DNA from: Maea johnstoni | Lineage: Eukaryota > Annelida > Polychaeta > Spionida > Magelonidae | Direction: 5' to 3' | Assembly (NCBI GenBank): GCA_963942565.1 | Contig: OZ012685.1 | Coordinates: 46,552,097 to 46,616,096 of the forward strand | DNA: 64,000 bases | Part shown: positions 58,552 through 64,000 of the stretch, piece by piece | Layout: every line of letters begins with the position of its first letter | Position numbering within the stretch: the stretch's first letter is position 1 | Notes under the pieces: model-generated | Seen by the model: the letters and a program-made list of their open reading frames with translations, nothing else | Database searches by the model: none | What the model was told of the DNA's origin: nothing | Made by a program: the position numbers and the translations under genes

Positions 58552-59617
58552 TATATAAGCAATTAAATTGTTGTAACTTATGATATCTTGGAAGACTGGA
58601 TTACATTACTTAAGTTTGAGTACTAACTGCATGTTTTGCCAGTGTTGTTGTTGTTGTTGTTTGCCTCGAGGGTGTTGTTATTGCAGGATGTTGGTTGGGG
58701 GGAGAGATCCAGGGGTATTCTAGTAGTAATGATATTAGGTCGCTGGTGTACATTTCTTATAGCACTGCAGTACAGTGAGTGGGTGGTAGTGTTGTTTATC
58801 GGGAGGAGTATTCTTTTTTTTTCTATACAAGTCTTGCTGGTAGTTGTTGGTCAGTCCTTTGTGTGATCTAGTAGTGGATGTACGTAGGATATTAGTCGTG
58901 AAGAAATACACATTGAATTATGGAATATGACCCATTGGATCTCTCGCCCCCATACCTCAGGGCACGCCATTCTTCTCTCTCAGGGGAAGGAATTGTGGTG
59001 TGCAACCCTCGGCTTATTCCCTATAATGATACAACCACTCCTCCTAATGCTACTATTCATACTACTACTACTACTACTTCCCAAGGCTCCTTCATATGAT
59101 CAAATCTAATAGAGCAAAGTGCTTGGGAATTAACAAACTTAATGCTGTGAACTTATTTACCCTCTACGTGAGACTAGATCAAAAACCTGAGAAAAGAACA
59201 GGCCCCTGATTCTCCTCAGTGGAAGCCTTAAGTGAAATATGTATCGCTATACTTCTGCTTGGAAATTACTACCAAATGATGTCTTAAATTTGAAATCAAG
59301 GTGTTGGATTATAATATTACACTGGTTACTATGTGAGTGGCCGTTGTGCGATGTCTGTGTGTCGTGTTAATAAGATATAGGCAAAATTCCAATGTCTGTG
59401 TACGAAGCTCTATATGTAACAATGAATACTGAACCAGAATCAATCTCTGTAGGATTCTACAACAAGACAACCTGACTTGGCTAACAAAACTGGAATTGAA
59501 TTTTAAGATCTACTGACAGACTTTGATTAGTCGTGCTACTTTGAATGAAATGTGCAACCTTCTTTTAACTATTTTAGACACAGTGTTTTTGGATGTTCTT
59601 GTGTCCACTAATAAGGT

Positions 59618-59818
59618 GTAGTAATTGATGTTGAAAGGTGACCAGCTCACCCTGAATGATTCTAATGCCCCAGAGTCACACTGGCTGTGCTGCTCATTTG
59701 CAAAGGATGCATGCAGACACAATTGTGACTTAGATTTGCTGTAGTTATTGATGTTGAAAGATGATCTGCACTCCCTGTCTGGTTCTAATGCCCCAGAATC
59801 AGTCTAGCTGTGCAGGCA
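59618..59818. repeat. Imperfect tandem duplication, ~123-bp offset
   Basis: The segment with TTGATGTTGAAAGG and TTCTAATGCCCCAGA at 59618-59694 recurs, diverged, at 59741-59818. Confidence 0.6.
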
Positions 59819-61500
59819 ATGAATGTGACTCTGATTCCCTGTCAGATTTTGCCACTGTGCCCTAATGTGGCGAGACCTAGACAGAAGTTCAAAGCAATCC
59901 TGATGGTGACAAATGATTCGTCTATGAAAACGAAAACTAGCTCCACTGACCTTGACAAAGGTGCCCCAAGGTCATGGTTGGTGTTCAGAGCAGTGCCCAT
60001 TATAGTCACTATACTGGTGTCCAGAACTGTGGTCTTAGAGGTAGGTCTAGTGCCCCATGGCCTACAGCTGACCACCACGGTCTAGAACAACACTAGACGG
60101 TGACAAGAACTCACTCTCAAGATGCGGGAAGACCATTCAGTTCCAATACTGAGCATCTAATCCAGGACTCTATATTATCAACACTGATGGGCTGGTATCG
60201 TGCCCCGAGACCCAGCCCTCATCTCTGCTATACACTACCATACAATGAAGCTGCCTAGCTGCACTTCATTCACTCAGACAGAATATAATAATGATAACTA
60301 TTATAACCATAATTCACTTTTTTAAAGTAACTCAAGTGTGATTGGGCCTCTTCCTAGTTTTAACATCACCAGATTTTGACCATCATTGCATACATTATTA
60401 ATCAGTAGTGACCTCTGCTAGCTGATTAACATATTAATGGCTTTTTTGTACACAATCTGTCAGGTTTTCATCATTATCCTGGTGGCTTTTTAGTGATGTT
60501 TTGTTCAATTTTTAAACATTACACATTGGAAGGGATTTTGCCTATAAGCAGGTACTTTAACTTAAAGGTTAAACAGGTGATTGGCATTCAAATACTGCAC
60601 ATTAAGAACTCTTTCTTTTAAGGTATGAGAAATGTGAATATTAATACTGGGTTGTATTGTTTGTAGCATTTCCAAAGTCCACCACCAACCTCCCTTAGAT
60701 TGTATTTGAATGTCAACAAGTTGGTGAGGTTAAGAATGATTTGATGTGGGTGGCGTTTATTAGTGCTCTTTGTATAGCCACAAGCCATTGAAATTGATAA
60801 TAATGATGATAATAACAGTACTTTATTTGTCAGCTGAGATCCTAACTTTCATGCCATGATCCAGCCTTGGTATTTTATCATTCATTGTAGACAACGACAC
60901 TTGTAGAGCCAAGAATCGTTCTGTGGTGATGGAGCTTCTCTTATTCTTAGCAGCACAGAACTGAATCTCAAGACTTGTAGCCTCCTACCAGTAGTTTTAA
61001 AAATGTAGATGTGGTTCATATAGCAAAAAAATGCATGTTTGTTGTGTTCAGACTCCTCTTGGCTTGGCCAGATTGATAATAATAATAATATTCATAATGA
61101 TAATTATAATAAGTACAGTAGTTTTCTTGCTTTCACAAGTCTTACATAACTAGTCATATGGCGCCCCCCAGTGGCTGGCTGACGGAGCTGGCAGCACTAG
61201 ACGACCTCCCACTGGGGCACGACTTGGCCAGAAAGTGCGCTACAATGCTGTAACTTGCTGTGGGATGCAAGACGGAAATTGACCCTCTTGTCCCCCACCA
61301 ACTAGCTAGATGTAGAATCAGTCTGTGCAAATGTCAACCTCTATATTCATGTTGCATTAAAAGCTTGATGAGAACCCTATAAATATGTTTGTTTGTTCTT
61401 TATAGACAAAAAAACCTTCTTAGCCTATGTGCATCTGCAGAGCGCTCCTGGTCTGACAACTTGGAAAATAACTCATCAAATAAAGTAGTGTTCGAAACAT

Positions 61501-61708
61501 TTAACCCTTATGCTACTGGCGGCTAATCTTTTACAAATTATGCGAAAAAACCTAAAATATGACTGAAACCCTGGCAAATGGGTACTCATCTGAAAGTACT
61601 CAGTGACAGCTTTCCAATGAATACCAGCATGACAGGGTTTAGATGATTTTCAAGATGTTTAGATTTTTTGTGCCTTAGACAAAAGTTGTCTCAGCATTGA
61701 AAGGGTTA
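61501..61708 (+). mobile_element. TTAA-flanked MITE, copy F
   Basis: Begins TTAACCCTTATGCTACTGG and ends CAGCATTGAAAGGGTTAT, so the right TTAA has decayed. It is more diverged internally than the other copies. Confidence 0.8.
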
Positions 61709-62239
61709 TTATAAAAGAGGGATTGTCAGACCCAACAGGATCAACATCTTTCTGTCAAAATTTGTTCAATATAATTGCTTAGGTATAAGATATTTTCATA
61801 CACGTCAGACCAAGGTGTGAAAGGGTTTACCCACTAGCATCTGGTGCATGAACAAGATCTAAAACATTAAATATAACTTTTAAATTAGAAGAAATCTTTG
61901 GAATGAAGTGAAGAGTAACTGTTACTGAAAAACAACAAGTTTTAGTCAAATTATTGACAAGATATTTCCATATATGTCAGACCCTGGATAGGCTACAGAT
62001 GCAAATAGGGTAAGGTTTCCCCCACTGAAGATACTAGTATCTGAATCAGCCCCTCTTCATGTCCAGATTTCTCTATAATGGTATAATTAGTAATTTATGA
62101 GAGAGATAAGAAATTTTCATTGCAACACTTTTGCCAGGTATTATATGAAATTGTACTATACAGGTAAAAGTTGACGGGTTATGGTCGTCTTACCCCACGC
62201 TACCGAAGATTTACCCCACACTACCGTAGATTGCTCAGA

Positions 62240-62921
62240 ATGGAAAGACATAACAGGAAACACCTTCATTTTTGAAAATCAGAAACAAAATGGCTAATTT
62301 GTGGCCTGAAAACTGTCAAAATTGACCTCAATTATGGCTAAACATGAGAATTATTTGTTTTTTTGGCATATTTTTTTTGTTTTAACTTATATTTACATTC
62401 TGTTTGTGCTAACTTGCTCAATAGAAAGACGTAACAGGGAACACCTTCATTTTTGATATTTGAGCTTTCGTTGCTATGGAGAATGATGCCTGGAAACCAC
62501 AAAATAGTAATTCAAAAACCAAAAGCTCCTGATTTCTGTCAAGCAAGACATTGACTAAGGCTAGAATAGAATGAGGAATTGTATGAGAGTTGTCTGGGGG
62601 CAGAAAAATGCAGCATTCTCAAGTAACAAGGTCATTTCAAGGAGATATACACCATTTTATGACTAATTGCTTTATAATTTAAAAAACATCCATTTTTGTA
62701 GATAGTAATGTGTTAGAAAGTTGTTCAGAATCCCATTCCCTTCAATTTGTTACCAAGATCATGACAATCGGAAACAAAATGGCTGACTTATGTCCTGAAA
62801 ACTGTCAAAAATAACCCCAGTTATGGTCTAACCGTGAGAATCATTTGCTTTTTTGACAGAATTTTTTTGTTTTAGTTTATATTTACAATCTGTTTTTGCT
62901 AACTTGCTCAGAAAAGAATGG
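62240..62921. repeat. Direct repeat pair, ~160 bp, offset ~493 bp
   Basis: The block containing CAGAAACAAAATGGCTAA and CCTGAAAACTGTCAAAA (62270-62430) recurs at 62763-62921. A smaller repeat with AACACCTTCATTTTTGA is at about 62257 and 62440. Confidence 0.8.
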
Positions 62922-63405
62922 TGTAGAAGGAAACATGCCATTTTTTTCAATGTTAAGTGATCCATAACTTTTTAATGGAAAACTAAGGTAGTATGCTTCT
63001 GGAAATTATAACAACATGTCATAAGGAATAAGTAGGCATACTATCAGCTTGTACAGACAGTTTTTTTCTTTCAATCAAAGCACTTCCCAGGCGGTCTGCC
63101 ATATACTACATAATGGTAAATAAGGTTTTCAGCCATACGGCAGCCATTTTGTGTCCAATTTTCATGTTCCATACAGAAAATTGCAGGGAATTCCATTCTC
63201 TAATGATCACTAAATACATTGATTAACAAATTATTGTTAGTTTTGTAAATATGCCTCTAAGAACCAACATTTGTAGATTTCACCTTGAAATGACCTTGTA
63301 ACATAAGAAGCCTTTATTTTTTCAGCCCAAAACTAATCCTCCGCAATTTCTTGTTTGATTCTATCCTTATTTCATGCTTCACTTGAAAGAAATAAACACC
63401 TTTTT

Positions 63406-63461
63406 GAAAAACCAATTTTTGGAAGTAAGGGGTACCCCTTGCTTCCAAAAATTGATTTTTC
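63406..63461. repeat. Near-perfect hairpin, 27-bp arms
   Basis: The left arm 63406-63432 and right arm 63435-63461 are reverse complements with two mismatches, separated by the dinucleotide TA. The centre is AAGGGGTACCCCTT. It lies between the two copies of the ~250-bp repeat. Confidence 0.9.
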
Positions 63462-63578
63462 GGAAAAGTTCTCAAAATATTCCAAAAGTAACTATGGAAG
63501 TCTGTATCAGCTAGGAGAGCAAGAATCCACTTTAAAACTCCCGGAAAAATAACACCAGGGGGTCAGAAAAATCAGAAG

Positions 63579-63597
63579 ACCCTAACCCTAACCCTAG
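63579..63597. repeat. Short telomere-like CCCTAA stretch
   Basis: About three units of CCCTAA, the complement of TTAGGG. Too short to be a telomere; an interstitial scrap or chance. Confidence 0.6.
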
Positions 63598-64000
63598 GTG
63601 ACTTGCTAATTAGTTTTTCAGCCATTTTGTGTCCGATTTTCATGTTCTATACATCGAAATTGTAGGGAATTCCATTCTCTAATGATCACTAAATACATTG
63701 ATTAGCTAATTATTGTTGATTCTAAATATATAGGCCTATAAGAACCAACATCAGTAGATTTCACCTTGAAATGACCTTGTAACATAAGAAGGCTTTATTT
63801 TTTCAGCCTGAAACTAATCTGTTGCAATTCCTTGTTTAATTCTATCCTTATTTCATGTTTTACTTTTTAAACGGTATGGGAAGATTTTAGCTCGGCAGAT
63901 CTTCAAGGTGGTATGATGGTGAACACTGTTATACCCCTACCCCTAATTTGCCAGCATTCAGAGATGCCTAAACATGTGGGTATGGGGTTCGGTATCCTGG

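Larger units (their letters stand above)
63128..63868. repeat. Direct repeat pair, ~250 bp, offset ~487 bp
   Basis: The segment with TTCCATTCTCTAATGATCAC and TTTCACCTTGAAATGACC at 63128-63382 recurs at about 63612-63868 with scattered differences. Together with the pair at 62.2-62.9 kb it suggests a family of ~490-bp-spaced repeats. Confidence 0.8.
58416..64000 (+). other. 3' UTR and downstream flank, no further gene seen
   Basis: No coding exon is supported after the stop codon. The first part is presumably 3' UTR, with (TA)n at about 58488-58504 and GTT repeats near 58645. The remainder is AT-rich with a ~123-bp imperfect duplication near 59618-59818, MITE copy F and complex repeats beyond 62.2 kb. 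Where the transcript ends is unknown. Confidence 0.5.

Noticed and set aside
63355-63552. Small plus-strand open frame of 65 codons
   Set aside because: It spans the palindromic hairpin and the edge of a dispersed repeat; no splice or codon evidence supports a gene.
63579-63597. Telomere end
   Set aside because: Only about three CCCTAA units inside repetitive but otherwise ordinary sequence.

Overview
The window lies in an animal genome and is almost certainly from a marine invertebrate bilaterian. It has spliced exons with canonical GT/AG borders, AT-rich introns full of (TA)n microsatellites and small non-autonomous transposons, and one huge neuronal-type scaffold gene. I cannot fix the phylum from sequence alone. 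Everything coding that I can support is on the + strand and belongs to one gene whose 5' part lies upstream of base 1.

Coding layout, as inferred from open frames, splice-site consensus and intron phase: a giant repeat exon (1-27543, open at the left edge), 27830-29666, 30128-31186, 31835-31912, a second giant exon 32412-46673, then small exons 48332-48376, 51248-51385, 53835-53936, 56038-56104 and the terminal exon 58247-58415 with the stop at 58413-58415. Every junction is frame-consistent: phase 0 at the first intron, phase 1 at the next seven, phase 2 at the last. The joined reading frame is 45,300 nt, or 15,099 residues plus stop, within this window alone (about 1.6 MDa by rough average residue mass).

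The best family assignment is a giant ankyrin (the ANK2/ANK3, Drosophila Ank2-L/XL and C. elegans UNC-44 class). The grounds are a basic, hydrophilic ankyrin-like C-terminal tail, giant acidic disordered exons, S-S-L-x-E-F-E-R-L-E motifs and an LC3-interacting-region-like motif. The ankyrin repeats, ZU5-UPA and death domain are not in the window, so this is inference.

The first exon encodes roughly 88 tandem copies of a 102-108-residue Glu/Ala/Val/Pro/Lys unit. It has almost no aromatic residues, one proline-directed SPxK site per unit, and nested recent duplications (offsets 2214, 1872, 1881, 1587, 2175, 618 and 312 bp). It resembles the PEVK spring of titin or the KSP sidearm of heavy neurofilament subunits in composition, not in homology. 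The second giant exon carries four or five further independent repeat families, a short hydrophobic segment and the LIR-like motif. The exons between 30128 and 53936 are all phase 1-1, so they can be included or skipped without breaking frame.

The introns and 3' flank (46.7-64 kb) hold no second gene that I can support. They contain long (TA)n arrays, six copies of a ~213-bp TTAA-flanked piggyBac-like MITE, a second MITE with AGGCCT inverted ends, a 25-bp minisatellite with a palindromic core, a partial tRNA-type SINE, a near-perfect 27-bp-arm hairpin and a duplicated ~490-bp repeat near the right end.
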